Below are positions 7,836 through 16,773 of a stretch of DNA of 51,771 bases, one piece after another. The notes under the pieces are model-generated. The model was given only the letters and a program-made list of their open reading frames with translations, was not told the origin of the DNA and made no database searches. Where the stretch lies: the NCBI GenBank assembly GCA_029688825.1, contig JARUKX010000028.1, positions 1-51,771 on the forward strand, written 5' to 3'. Each line of letters opens with the position of its first letter. Positions within the stretch are counted from its first letter, which is position 1. The DNA comes from Haloarculaceae archaeon H-GB1-1. Lineage in GTDB: Archaea; Halobacteriota; Halobacteria; Halobacteriales; Haloarculaceae. A program made the translations under genes and the position numbers.

Positions 7836-9416
7836 ATGGACGGTTTCGGAGCCGCGGGAGACCGCTGGCCGAGCAAGCCCGAACTGGCGGTGTTCGTCTC
7901 GGGAGTTGCCAGCATGGGGCTGGAGATACTCGCGGGCCGGATGATCGCGCCGCAGTTCGGCAGCAGCATCTACACCTGGGGGAGCATCATCGGCGTCTTC
8001 CTGGCCGCACTCAGCTACGGCTACCACCGCGGCGGGGCGGACGCGGCCGTAAACGCGTCGAACCGACGGATGGCGCGCCTGTTCCTCTACACCGCGACCT
8101 ACGTCGCCGTGCTCGTCTTCGCTGGCGACCTTCTGCTTGGGTGGACCGCCACCTTCCCCCTCCCCAGTCGCTTCGCGTCGCTCCCCGCCGTGATACTGCT
8201 GTTCGGACCGCCGACGTACTTGCTCGGGTTCATCAGCCCCTACGCGGCCGAACTCTCCCGGAAGGACGGTCTCGGCCGGGCCTCGGGCCACGTCTACGCC
8301 GTCGGCACGGTCGGGAGCATCGTGGGCGCGTTCGCGACGACGTTCGCGTTGATTCCGGCGCTCGACGTCGAACTCATCGGTCTCTTGTTCGGGCTGGCGT
8401 CGGTGGCCACGGCCGTCGTGCTCGTCGGGCCATCGCTGACCGACCCTCCCGCAATAGGAAGCGCCGCGGTCGCCCTGCTGCTCGTCCTCGCCGCGACGAG
8501 CGGGACGCTCGGCGTCTCCGTCCACGGACCGGTCGTCTACCAGACGCAGACGCCGTACCAGGAACTTCGCGTGGTCGAGACGGGCGACACCCGGACGCTG
8601 TATCTCGACGGCCAGCCCCACAGTGCGATGGCCCTGGACGACCCCGACCGCCACGTCTTCGAGTACACGCGCTACTTCCACCTCCCACTGCTCGTGACCG
8701 ACGACGTCGACCGCGTCCTGTTCATCGGTGGCGGCGGCTTCACCGGCCCGAAGCACTTCGCCGACGAGTACGACGTGACGGTCGACGTGGTGGAGATAGA
8801 CCCGGAAGTCATCGACGTGGCCAAGCGGTACTTCGACGTCGAGGAGTCCGACCGCCTGCGCGTCCACAACGCTGACGGCCGACAGTTCCTCCGGGAGACC
8901 AACCGAACATACGACCTCATCGTCCTCGACGCCTACCGAAAGGACAAGGTGCCGTTCCAGTTGACCACCGTCGAGTTCATGCGCCTCGCGAGCGACCGAC
9001 TGAGCGACGACGGCGTCCTCTTCGCGAACGTCATCTCGGCCCCCAGCGGCCCCGGCTCGGAGTTCTACCGTGCTGAGTACAAGACCATGTCCCGCGTCTA
9101 TCCGCAGGTGTACAGCTTCCGGACGGCGTCGCCCGGCGTCGTGCAGAACATCGGCGTCGTCGCCTCGAAGAACCGCACCCGGATTTCGAAGGCGGAACTC
9201 CACGCCCGGAACGACCGCCGAGCCATCGGTATCGACCTGGAAGACGCCATCGACACCTACAGCCACACGGCGAAGACCGACGACGTGCCGGTCTTACGGG
9301 ACGACCGCGCGCCGGTCGACAGCCTGCTCGATTCGATGGCCGGCCAGCGCTACGTCGTCGAGCAGAATCGGACGAACGCCTCGGCCGACGGCACCGCATC
9401 GGCGGCGAGCGACTGA
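7836..9416 (+). CDS. Membrane-fused spermidine synthase-like protein
   Basis: 526 residues. The N-terminal half (about 1-230) has six or so membrane spans and opens LAVFVSGVASMGLEILAGRM, the signature of the fused MFS/spermidine-synthase family (MxLEILAGR ... YTWGSIIGVFLA). The C-terminal half is a Rossmann methyltransferase-like aminopropyltransferase fold: VLFIGGGGFTGPKHFAD (nucleotide/dcSAM-binding loop), VDVVEIDPEVIDVAKRYF, NADGRQFL, and YDLIVLDAY. The DxxDPxGP gate motif of true spermidine synthases is not evident after LDAYRKDKVPF, so polyamine synthesis should not be assumed. No speD or agmatinase lies nearby. Confidence 0.88.
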   Translation: MDGFGAAGDRWPSKPELAVFVSGVASMGLEILAGRMIAPQFGSSIYTWGSIIGVFLAALSYGYHRGGADAAVNASNRRMARLFLYTATYVAVLVFAGDLLLGWTATFPLPSRFASLPAVILLFGPPTYLLGFISPYAAELSRKDGLGRASGHVYAVGTVGSIVGAFATTFALIPALDVELIGLLFGLASVATAVVLVGPSLTDPPAIGSAAVALLLVLAATSGTLGVSVHGPVVYQTQTPYQELRVVETGDTRTLYLDGQPHSAMALDDPDRHVFEYTRYFHLPLLVTDDVDRVLFIGGGGFTGPKHFADEYDVTVDVVEIDPEVIDVAKRYFDVEESDRLRVHNADGRQFLRETNRTYDLIVLDAYRKDKVPFQLTTVEFMRLASDRLSDDGVLFANVISAPSGPGSEFYRAEYKTMSRVYPQVYSFRTASPGVVQNIGVVASKNRTRISKAELHARNDRRAIGIDLEDAIDTYSHTAKTDDVPVLRDDRAPVDSLLDSMAGQRYVVEQNRTNASADGTASAASD

Positions 9417-9428
9417 CCGACGACGGCG

Positions 9429-10274
9429 TCAGGACTCCGACGACTCGTACTCCTGGTAGATGACGTGCCCGCAGGCCTTGCAGTGAGAGGCGTCGCGATC
9501 GTGCGCGGCGAGGCCGCACTCCGGGCACCTGACGTCGACCTTGTCCCGAGTGGTCCACTCGCGAACGATCTTGCTCGCCTGCCAGGGGATGAGGATGATT
9601 CCGGCCAGGATGGCGGCGACGGTCACCAGCCTGCCCGCGCTCGTGGCCGGCGTGATGTCGCCGAATCCCACCGTCGTGAGCGTGACGACCATGTAGTAGA
9701 AGGTGTCGCCGAAGTTCGACACGCGGGGATTCGCCTGCACCTCGACCGTATAGAACGCCCCCGCGGCGACGAAGAGCAGGGTGAGGATGGTCAAGAGCAG
9801 TTTCATCACCCGTAGCGTCTCCACGGAGACGGTACCGAAGAAGAACTCCTCGTCCTTCGTGAAGCGGTAGAACCGCAACACTCGGGCGACGCGGACGATG
9901 CGCAGTAACCCGACCGTCGCGAGCGCCTCGGGTATCGTCGCGACGACGAGGACCAGCGTCGGGACGATGGAGAGGAGGTCCACTATCGTGTACGGGTCCA
10001 GGAACTCGGCCACTCGGTCCCGAGCACCGTAGAGCCGGAGAACGTACTCGACGAGGAACACGACCGAGATGGCGACCTCCAGTTGCCACAGCAGCGAGCC
10101 CACTTCGTCGCCGTGCGGATACGTCTCGACGACGAACACCGCCACGAAGAGAAAATTGAGCCCCAGCAGTGCGACGTCGATGAACTTTCCGACGGCAGTC
10201 TGGTGGTCGAGGAGGTAGAACCGAACGGTGTCCCGCGGCGTATCGACACGGCGACCGGGACTCCGCGCGTCCAT
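9429..10274 (-). CDS. Voltage-gated potassium channel with C-terminal zinc ribbon
   Basis: 281 residues, six membrane spans. The voltage-sensor S4 reads GLLRIVRVARVLRFYRF (about residues 122-138), with Arg every third position. The pore has the selectivity filter TLTTVGFGDITP (TVGFGD at 201-206), which marks K+ selectivity. S5 is around 156-177 and S6 around 215-232. The C-terminus carries an added C4 zinc ribbon (CPEC ... CKAC, Cys250/253/265/268), an extension seen in haloarchaeal Kv channels; its role is unknown. Assembly is expected as tetramers in the cytoplasmic membrane. It is convergent with the spermidine-synthase-like gene (12 bp gap). Confidence 0.93.
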   Translation of the reverse strand: MDARSPGRRVDTPRDTVRFYLLDHQTAVGKFIDVALLGLNFLFVAVFVVETYPHGDEVGSLLWQLEVAISVVFLVEYVLRLYGARDRVAEFLDPYTIVDLLSIVPTLVLVVATIPEALATVGLLRIVRVARVLRFYRFTKDEEFFFGTVSVETLRVMKLLLTILTLLFVAAGAFYTVEVQANPRVSNFGDTFYYMVVTLTTVGFGDITPATSAGRLVTVAAILAGIILIPWQASKIVREWTTRDKVDVRCPECGLAAHDRDASHCKACGHVIYQEYESSES

Positions 10275-10399
10275 GCGCTCGTGTTGGCCCCGCGCTCACT
10301 TATGCCGTCCGCAATGTGGACGCCTCACGGCTCGGTGAGCCGTCCGCCAGTACTTGAACGCCGAGCCCCTACTGAGTGCGATGACGACAGACGTGCTCC

Positions 10400-12340
10400 G
10401 TGGTGGTCACTGACGTGACCGCCAGCGACCGCTCGTTCGCTTCGGACGGCCGCTCGATGTGGCGACTCTACGCCGAGTACGGCCGCGACAACGTGGGTAA
10501 CGCCGTGCTCGGGACCGTGATGGCGCTGTTCGGTCGGGCCTTCGGGCTCGTGCCTGCACTCGTGCTGGGGCTCGCGATAGACGCCGTGCTCCTCGACGCC
10601 GGGCCGTTGCGACTCCCACTCGTTCCGGCCGACTGGATTCCGGCGACCGCGGCGGACCAGCTCTGGCTCGCCGTCGGTCTGCTGGTGACTGCGACCGCCG
10701 TCGGTGCGGGAAGCTCGTGGCTCCAGAGCTACGGGTGGAACCGATTCGCACAGAACGTCCAGCACGCGCTTCGCGTCGACGCCTACGAGGCGCTGCAGGC
10801 CCAGGACCGGGCGTTCTTCGATCGGACACGGACCGGCGAACTGCTCTCGGTGCTGAACAACGACGTCAATCAGCTCGAATCCTTCCTGACGGACGGCGTC
10901 AGTTCGACGCTGCGGCTCCTCGCGCTCGTCGTCGGCGTCGGCCTCGTGATGGTGCTGTTGAACCCGTGGCTCGCCCTCGCGTCGCTCGTCGCGGTCCCGG
11001 TACTCGTCTCGTTCACGGTCCTGTTCGTCCGGCGCGTCCAACCGAAGTACGCGCGAATGCGCCAGCACGTCGGCGACCTGAACACGCGACTGGAGAACAA
11101 CGTCGGCGGCATCGACGTCATCAAGACCGAACGCGCCGAGGCGTACGAGGCGCGGCGCGTCCGCGAGGCGTCCCGGTCGTACTACGACGCCAACTGGGAC
11201 GCCATCACGGCGCGCATCACCTTCTTCCCCGGCCTCTCGCTCATCTCCGGGCTGAGTTTTGCGCTGACGTTCGCCGTCGGTTCCTTCTGGGTACTCCGCG
11301 GACCGCCACCGTACCTCTCCGGCGTCGTCACGCCCGGCGAGTTCGTCACGTTCATGCTGTACACCCAGCAGTTCATCTGGCCGTTGGCGCAGTTCGGCCA
11401 GATCGTGAACAACTACCAGCAGGCGAAGGCGTCCAGCGAGCGCGTCTACGGCCTCCTCACGTCCGACGGAACCGTGCGAGAGCGACCCGACCCGGTCGAA
11501 CTCGACGACGTCCAGGGGAGAGTCGAGTACGAAGACGTGACGTTTGGCTACAGTGGCGGCTCGGACGACGGCGAGCAGCCACCGCCGGTGCTTCGGGACG
11601 TCTCGATCACCGTCGAACCCGGCACCACGGTCGGCGTCGTCGGTCCGACCGGAAGCGGCAAATCCACGCTCGTGAAGCTCCTCGTCCGATTGTACGACGC
11701 GGATTCGGGAACGGTCTCGGTCGACGGCCACGACGTTCGGGACCTCTCGCTCGAAGCCCTTCGCCGGGCAGTGGGATACGTCTCACAGGAGCCGTTCCTG
11801 TTCGACGGGACCGTCCGGGAGAACGTCGCCTACGGGACCTTCGACGCGAGCGACGACGAGATCGAGACGGCCGTTCGCCGCGCCGCAGCAGACGAGTTCG
11901 TGCGGAACCTCCCCGATGGATACGACACCGAGGTTGGGGAACGAGGCGTCCGCCTGTCCGGCGGCCAGCGCCAGCGGATCGCACTCGCGAGAGTGTTCCT
12001 CAAGGACGCTCCGATACTGGTCCTCGACGAGGCAACGAGTCACGTCGATACGGAGACGGAAGCGCTCATCCGGCGAAGCCTCGACGACCTCGCCACGGAT
12101 CGGACGACCATCGCCATCGCACACCGCCTCTCGACGGTCAAGGACGCCGACGAGATACTCGTCCTCGACGGCGGTCGCATCGTCGAGCGGGGAACCCACG
12201 AGGAACTCCTCGCGCTCGACGACCTGTACGCGAATCTCTGGCGCGTCCAGGCCGGCGACATCGAGGCGCTCCCGTCCTCCTTCTTCGAGGAAGCTATCGC
12301 TCGTCGGGCGGCCATCGAAGACGAGGCCGGCGACGACTGA
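10400..12340 (+). CDS. ABC exporter, fused permease and ATPase (type IV, MsbA/LmrA-like)
   Basis: 646 residues. The permease half, about residues 30-340, has six spans. The ATPase half has Walker A GPTGSGKST (415-423), Q-loop GYVSQEPFLFDG, signature LSGGQRQRIALAR, Walker B ILVLDEATSHVD and H-loop IAHRLSTV. It should work as a homodimer exporting lipids, drugs or peptides; the substrate cannot be predicted. The start is uncertain: GTG at 10400 gives the longest frame, with GTG 10403, GTG 10415 and ATG 10457 also in frame. An out-of-frame ATG at 10381 opens a 10-codon ORF ending at 10413, which could be a leader peptide or chance. Confidence 0.93.
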   Translation: MVVTDVTASDRSFASDGRSMWRLYAEYGRDNVGNAVLGTVMALFGRAFGLVPALVLGLAIDAVLLDAGPLRLPLVPADWIPATAADQLWLAVGLLVTATAVGAGSSWLQSYGWNRFAQNVQHALRVDAYEALQAQDRAFFDRTRTGELLSVLNNDVNQLESFLTDGVSSTLRLLALVVGVGLVMVLLNPWLALASLVAVPVLVSFTVLFVRRVQPKYARMRQHVGDLNTRLENNVGGIDVIKTERAEAYEARRVREASRSYYDANWDAITARITFFPGLSLISGLSFALTFAVGSFWVLRGPPPYLSGVVTPGEFVTFMLYTQQFIWPLAQFGQIVNNYQQAKASSERVYGLLTSDGTVRERPDPVELDDVQGRVEYEDVTFGYSGGSDDGEQPPPVLRDVSITVEPGTTVGVVGPTGSGKSTLVKLLVRLYDADSGTVSVDGHDVRDLSLEALRRAVGYVSQEPFLFDGTVRENVAYGTFDASDDEIETAVRRAAADEFVRNLPDGYDTEVGERGVRLSGGQRQRIALARVFLKDAPILVLDEATSHVDTETEALIRRSLDDLATDRTTIAIAHRLSTVKDADEILVLDGGRIVERGTHEELLALDDLYANLWRVQAGDIEALPSSFFEEAIARRAAIEDEAGDD

Positions 12341-12427
12341 CTGGCCGGTCCGGCGGACTCGGACCCGACTCAGTGAACAGTTCGTAAGTCCGTCTTAGGT
12401 TGCCGTGATGCGTGTGAACGATGAACG

Positions 12428-12437
12428 CGCTTATTCG
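12428..12437 (+). promoter_or_regulatory. TATA-like box of the coiled-coil protein gene
   Basis: CGCTTATTCG lies 22-31 nt before the ATG at 12459, the right spacing for a leaderless start. A GGAGGTG at 12440-12446 lies between them, 12-13 nt from the ATG. Confidence 0.4.
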
Positions 12438-12458
12438 CCGGAGGTGCCTGCGAGTCAC

Positions 12459-13235
12459 ATGAACCGACCCGACAGGCCACGCGACCACGTCGACGACGAG
12501 AGACGCCGGCTCCTGTCGGTGGCACCCGCTGTCGGACTGTTGGGGGCCATCGACCCGCGGTCCGCATCGTGGTTGCCACGGTCTCTCGGTCCCGTTCCGA
12601 CTGCGCAGAACGAAGACGACGAAGACGACGGTGAGGCCGACGCCGCCGTTCGGGACGTTGAACGCGCCCTCTCCACCCTCGAATCTGAACTCGACCGTGC
12701 AGTGACCGTCGTCGAGGACGTCGTCGAAGCCCTCGATAACGAGAGCGCCGAGGAGGGCGACCAGGCGTTGGAGAGCGTCGACGAGGTCGAGGCGCTGCTC
12801 GACGCGCTCACCGAAGAGATCGAGACTGTCTTCGAGCCACGGTCCGTGAGTCGGAGCGAACGCGAGGAGGCGCGTGACGAGGCCATCGAGCTTACCGAAG
12901 AAGCCATCGCACAACTCGAAGACGTGGCGACCCTCGTCGAAGTCGGCGACGAGACGTTCGTCGAGGAGACCGAACGAGCGCGCGACGAGCTGCTCGACGT
13001 GCTCACGGAGTCGGAGGACGCCTCCGCGATTATCTCCGACGCGTTCGATACGGACCTCTCCAGCGCCCAGCGCGACGCGGTATCGAGCGCCCGGAGTGCC
13101 GTCCAGTTCGTCGAACGGAACGTCCGCGATGGCGACGACGCGCTCGACGACGAGGACCCCGAACAGGCGCGGGACCTCCTGGAGGAGGCCCTCGACCGAC
13201 TCCAGGATGCACAGCAGGAGTTCGACGACCTCTAG
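12459..13235 (+). CDS. Acidic helical exported protein of unknown function
   Basis: 258 residues. The N-terminus has DERRRLLSVAPAVGLLGAID, a twin-arginine-like signal with a short hydrophobic stretch. From about residue 55 the protein is very acidic (EDDEDDGEADAA) and then predicted almost wholly helical, with heptad-like spacing: DVERALSTLESELDRAVTVV, TERARDELLDVLTES and a C-terminal DLLEEALDRLQDAQQEFDDL. No enzyme motif is seen. An in-frame GTG 54 nt upstream was not chosen because the TATA-like box at 12428 would fall inside the gene. It may be a spacer or surface coiled-coil protein. Confidence 0.65.
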   Translation: MNRPDRPRDHVDDERRRLLSVAPAVGLLGAIDPRSASWLPRSLGPVPTAQNEDDEDDGEADAAVRDVERALSTLESELDRAVTVVEDVVEALDNESAEEGDQALESVDEVEALLDALTEEIETVFEPRSVSRSEREEARDEAIELTEEAIAQLEDVATLVEVGDETFVEETERARDELLDVLTESEDASAIISDAFDTDLSSAQRDAVSSARSAVQFVERNVRDGDDALDDEDPEQARDLLEEALDRLQDAQQEFDDL

Positions 13236-13346
13236 CGGACGTCCCTGCGGTATCGGTTCTGGATCGAGTATCGGACGTGTACGTGACGACCGTCTGGTAG
13301 CCGAAACGCAACAATTCCTTTCTCCGTAAGCATAGCTTACTCGTCC

Positions 13347-14585
13347 GTGGTCGCAGAGAACGCGGACGACGATTCGGGCAGTCGCGACGTGTCTACGAGA
13401 CGACGACGGTATCTCGCGCTTACCGGGGTGACTCTCGGCGGGCTGACGGCTGTTACCTGGGCTGCATCCCGGAATCGGACGTCGGCGGGGCCAGCAGACC
13501 ACCGGGCCGCGAACGGACAGTCGACGGGCCGATCCGGTCAGCCCGCGGATTCCACGACGTCCGAGCAGCAGTCTCCGATCGACTCCCCGGTACCGACGGT
13601 CTCCGACAGGGTTCGCGGCGCGATATATCTCCCCGCCCGCGCCTTCAACGGCTACCAGATATGGGCGTTCTACGACCCGGCCGAAACCCGACGCGATCTC
13701 CGATACGCCACCCGCCTCCGGTTGAACGCGCTCCGGACCTTCGCGAGCTACGAGTACTGGCGGGACCACCCTGAGAGGTACCGAGATCGCTTCGACGACT
13801 TCCTCGACGCGGCCGGCGACGCCGGCGTCGCGGTTCTGCCCGTCCTCTTCGAGAGCATCGGGGACGCGCCGACCGAGGAGAACCTGACCGACCGGAACCT
13901 CGAAACGTCCTTCGCCGTTCACTCGCCCGACCGCCGAATCATCCGCGACCGCTCGCGCTGGGGCGGCCCGCGCTCGTTCGTCGAATGGTTCGCGGCACGC
14001 TACGGCGACCGCGATGAGCTGCTCGCGCTGGAGATCATGAACGAACCCGGCATGGTCGACCGACGCGTCGCGTTCTGTCGCGCGATGCTCCGAACCGCAC
14101 GGAACGCACACGCCACGGTTCCGCTGACGATGGGGTGTCGCGACCTCTCGTTCACTCGGCAGTACTCCGACCCGGCGCTCGACGTCCTCCAGTTCCACCA
14201 CAATCTCCCGCGGACGGTCGAGGACATGCGAGCGGCGCTCGACGCAGCGGTGCGCCACTCGAACCGAACGGACACGCCGGTCTGGCTCTCGGAGTGGCAG
14301 CGGACGCGCCAGCGTCCGCCCGACCCGATGCTCCCGAACTACGAGTCGCTCGCCGGGACGATACGCGACAGCGACCTCGACGGCGATTTCCTCTGGCAAC
14401 TCCTCCTCAAACCCGCCTACATGGAGCGCCCCCGGAAGGCCGGTCGACTCAACGGCGTGTTCCACGAAGACGGCGTCCCCTACTCGGCTGCCGACGCCGC
14501 GGCTATCGCCGGTCAGGACGAACACTTCGACGGCGAGCGCCGGGGCTGGCCGTCGTGGATTGCCGACCCGGACACCGACAGCTGA
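13347..14585 (+). CDS. Tat-exported glycoside hydrolase-like protein (GH5-type TIM barrel)
   Basis: 412 residues from a GTG start. The N-terminus RRRRYLALTGVTLGGLTAVT is a twin-arginine signal or anchor, followed by a Ser/Thr/Gln linker to about residue 85. The rest resembles clan GH-A barrels: RGAIYLPARAFNGYQIW at strand 1, RLNALRTFASYEYW, ALEIMNEPGM (the NEP motif with the acid/base Glu) and TPVWLSEWQRTRQRP (the expected nucleophile Glu at a strand end). Substrate is unknown; cellulase-, mannanase- or glucanase-like activity on an external polysaccharide is plausible. No other carbohydrate genes are adjacent. Confidence 0.75.
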   Translation: MVAENADDDSGSRDVSTRRRRYLALTGVTLGGLTAVTWAASRNRTSAGPADHRAANGQSTGRSGQPADSTTSEQQSPIDSPVPTVSDRVRGAIYLPARAFNGYQIWAFYDPAETRRDLRYATRLRLNALRTFASYEYWRDHPERYRDRFDDFLDAAGDAGVAVLPVLFESIGDAPTEENLTDRNLETSFAVHSPDRRIIRDRSRWGGPRSFVEWFAARYGDRDELLALEIMNEPGMVDRRVAFCRAMLRTARNAHATVPLTMGCRDLSFTRQYSDPALDVLQFHHNLPRTVEDMRAALDAAVRHSNRTDTPVWLSEWQRTRQRPPDPMLPNYESLAGTIRDSDLDGDFLWQLLLKPAYMERPRKAGRLNGVFHEDGVPYSAADAAAIAGQDEHFDGERRGWPSWIADPDTDS

Positions 14586-14700
14586 GCGCCCGATTCTCCG
14601 ACGCTCGGAATCGCGTGTCGGAGCCGTGGCTCTTCGGTGGTGGGGTCTGTGAGAAACGAAATACCGCTACGTCGCCGAGAGGCGACGGGCGATTCCGTAT

Positions 14701-14895
14701 TTAAGCGCGGACGACGTTCGTCGCGCGCGGGCCCTTCTCGGCCTGCTCGATGTCGAATTCGATCTCCTGTCCTTCCGTCAGATCTTCACCGCCAACGTCC
14801 TCCATGTGGAAGAAAACGTCGTCGTCAGCATCCTCAGTCTCGATGAAACCGTAACCGCCTGTGTCGTTGAAGAAGTCAACCGTACCGTTTGCCAT
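14701..14895 (-). CDS. cspA: Cold shock protein (CspA family)
   Basis: 64 residues beginning MANGTVDFFNDTGGYGFIET. Both RNA-binding motifs are intact: RNP1 in GGYGFIE and RNP2 in DVFFHMED. The family is an OB-fold that melts RNA structure in the cytoplasm. Upstream in-frame codons to 14937 lie in the promoter and are rejected. Upstream on the minus strand are ATCGGAG 9-15 nt away, a TATA-like CCTTTAAC, and two ATATGCAAA direct repeats 30 bp apart that look regulatory. Confidence 0.97.
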   Translation of the reverse strand: MANGTVDFFNDTGGYGFIETEDADDDVFFHMEDVGGEDLTEGQEIEFDIEQAEKGPRATNVVRA

Positions 14896-14922
14896 TACGA
14901 TTACTCCGATGGGGGGTATACG

Positions 14923-14930
14923 GTTAAAGG
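14923..14930 (-). promoter_or_regulatory. TATA box of cspA
   Basis: The minus strand reads CCTTTAAC, 28-35 nt before the cspA ATG at 14895. It directly abuts the proximal TTTGCATAT repeat. Confidence 0.5.
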
Positions 14931-14969
14931 TTTGCATATGTACTCAGCGACCGAATATTTTTTGCATAT
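14931..14969. repeat. Direct repeat pair TTTGCATAT, 30 bp apart, upstream of cspA
   Basis: TTTGCATAT occurs at 14931-14939 and 14961-14969 on the plus strand (ATATGCAAA on the cspA strand). The period is exactly 30 bp, about three helical turns, and the proximal copy touches the TATA/BRE region of cspA. In this GC-rich genome two such AT-rich nonamers this close are unlikely by chance, so a regulator-binding role is inferred. Confidence 0.6.
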
Positions 14970-15903
14970 TTCCCGTGAACAAACCCATTGCTGGACATTT
15001 GAACACATAGGTTTGGTTCCGGGCCGAACCAGCGACCGATAGGTCACGAATCGGCCGTCCTTCTGCTGTATCCACAGTTCCGGAGTCGCAGCGTTCGTGG
15101 CCGTAATACGGGAGTGGCGGCGTCGAGTCGCCGGCCACGTTCGCTTCGAACGACTCCGGATAGTGGAGAGATCCGTCCACCTCGAACGAGCGGTCCAGCA
15201 GGACGAGCTGGACGTCGTAGTCCCCCTCTGGAAGGTCGAGACGCTCCTCCCGGGCGCTTCGGAGGTAGTACGGCCCGACGAGCCCGGCGTAGTTGTTCAA
15301 CCGACTGACACCGCGAGCGTGGTCGTAGTACGTGGTCGTCGTCCGCACCTGACGGTTCGGCACCTCGTGCACGTCGCGAGTGTGTCGCGGTCCCGTCTCC
15401 CCGACCGGCGACGTCCACATGTCCGCCTGCCCGTCGCTCTCGGTCGGTATCTTCAGCCCGTGGAAGTGCGTTACCGTCCGGACTTCGGGGACCGGACCGT
15501 CGTACCCGGGGTAGTTCGCCGACGACGTCCCGTGAAGACGCTCGTCGGCGGACAGCAGATGTTCGCTCGGAAGCTCACTGTTGTCGAAGCGAATCCGAAG
15601 CCGCTCCCCGCGCCGGGCTTCGAGAATCGGACCCGGGAACAGGCCGTCGAACCCCCACAGCGTCGTCTCCGGCAGGTCCGGGTGAAGTTGCTGGGAGAAC
15701 TCTCGCATCGGAATCTCGTGGTACGGCGCACCCTTCTGCTTTCCGTCCGGCTCTCTCACCTCCGGAATCGGAAGCGGCTGGACGAACGTCCCCAGCTCGG
15801 GCGAGGAGTGTTCCTCCGATGCCTCGGTCAGTCGCGGAAGCGTTCCGAGCGCGCCGAGCGCGAGCCCGGCCTGAAGGACCCTGCGTCGCGAGAAATCAGT
15901 CAC
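14944..15903 (-). pseudogene. Truncated multicopper oxidase (CotA/laccase-like), C-terminal half missing
   Basis: 319 residues. The Tat signal SRRRVLQAGLALGALGTLPR leads into a laccase/CotA-type first cupredoxin domain: FVQPLPIPEV, TTLWGFDGLFPGPILEARRG, VTHFHGLKIPTESDG, then YYDHARGVSRLNNYAGLVGPYYLR and LVLLDRSFEVDGSLHYPESF. Homology stops near residue 265 (ANVAGD). The VVNGK segment, middle domain and C-terminal HxxHxH/HCHxxxH copper sites of a roughly 500-residue enzyme are absent, and the tail reads into the cspA upstream region. The second HxH motif also reads Y-D-H. The product cannot be a normal oxidase; it is either a pseudogene or a single-domain relic. Confidence 0.8.
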
Positions 15904-16009
15904 CGCGTCGACTCCCGTGCGTGCCCGCGAACTGTCCTCGGGAGTGACACACCGTGTGCCCGGTCCGGCGCGACTGGGAAAGGTGCAACAACATGGACAC
16001 TTCGCTTCA

Positions 16010-16400
16010 CAGACCTTCGTCGCATTGGTATTGCATCTCTAATCGGCCGTTTCGTGAACGGTCACCCCCAGAAGGGGCGACGTGACGGCCCGGATTCGAC
16101 GGTCCCGGGACAGGGTCTCGACGGTCGAACACGCCGAGCCACTCACGCTCCACCGGCAACGTCGTCCGGGCTTCGGCCAACCGCTTTCCGGGCCGGGCGT
16201 CGAGCAGTCGGACATGACCGGGGTGGAGGCGTTCGACAGTGCCAGTCGGTACGAGAACGACTCACAGCAGCGACCGCAGCGGCAGAGACGCTCGGCCGAC
16301 TCGAAGCGGCGGCCCCACGGCGTCGAGTCCGCCAGTCCACCGCTCGTCGACGACCCCGACTGTTCGAGACGGAACTCTGCAGCCACTCGAACGCCTCGTG
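16010..16400 (-). pseudogene. Possible remnant of an unidentified gene, interrupted by TGA
   Basis: On the minus strand the frame containing VGVVDERWTGGLDAVGPPLR, a TGA at 16262-16264, then VVLVPTGTVERLHPG and WLGVFDRRDPVPGPSNPGR continues to a stop at 16007-16009. Third-position GC of the lower part looks high, as in real genes here. No family was recognised and no start codon was found, so this is a tentative call. Confidence 0.25.
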
Positions 16401-16762
16401 GGACGGGTTCAAATACGCCGTCGCCGCACAGCTTCCTCACGACCTGGCGTGACTCGGTGCTATGGGTGGTGTGGAAAGTCGCAGGCCTCGGCACTCACGA
16501 CTCACAATCTATCCATAGTGAATGCGTTTAGTGGCTCTATTGGAATCTCTCAGCCCGTCACAGTCGATATTTGGGTAATCGATTATTCTTCAAGTCGCTC
16601 CCAGCCCGGTACTGCTGTTCATCACATCTATGTGAATGTCTGGAACGAACCTCGGTCGCACTCGACGAAACGACTCGGGGCCGTCTCCACACACCCACCG
16701 TACACAGCGAGACGGTCGTCGGTGACCGGCCCGTCCACCGCGCAGCGGCCGGGATATCGTGT

Positions 16763-16773
16763 CACTTACTTTC
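16763..16773 (+). promoter_or_regulatory. TATA-like element of halorhodopsin gene
   Basis: CACTTACTTTC lies 24-34 nt before the ATG at 16797, the expected place for a TATA box with a very short leader. Confidence 0.35.

Noticed and set aside
7659-9266. A 535-codon minus-strand frame across the spermidine-synthase-like gene
   Set aside because: It is an antisense shadow of a gene with clear domains; no domain is recognised in the minus product.
12294-14525. A 743-codon minus-strand frame
   Set aside because: It runs antisense through the coiled-coil and glycosidase-like genes, both of which carry export signals and family motifs.
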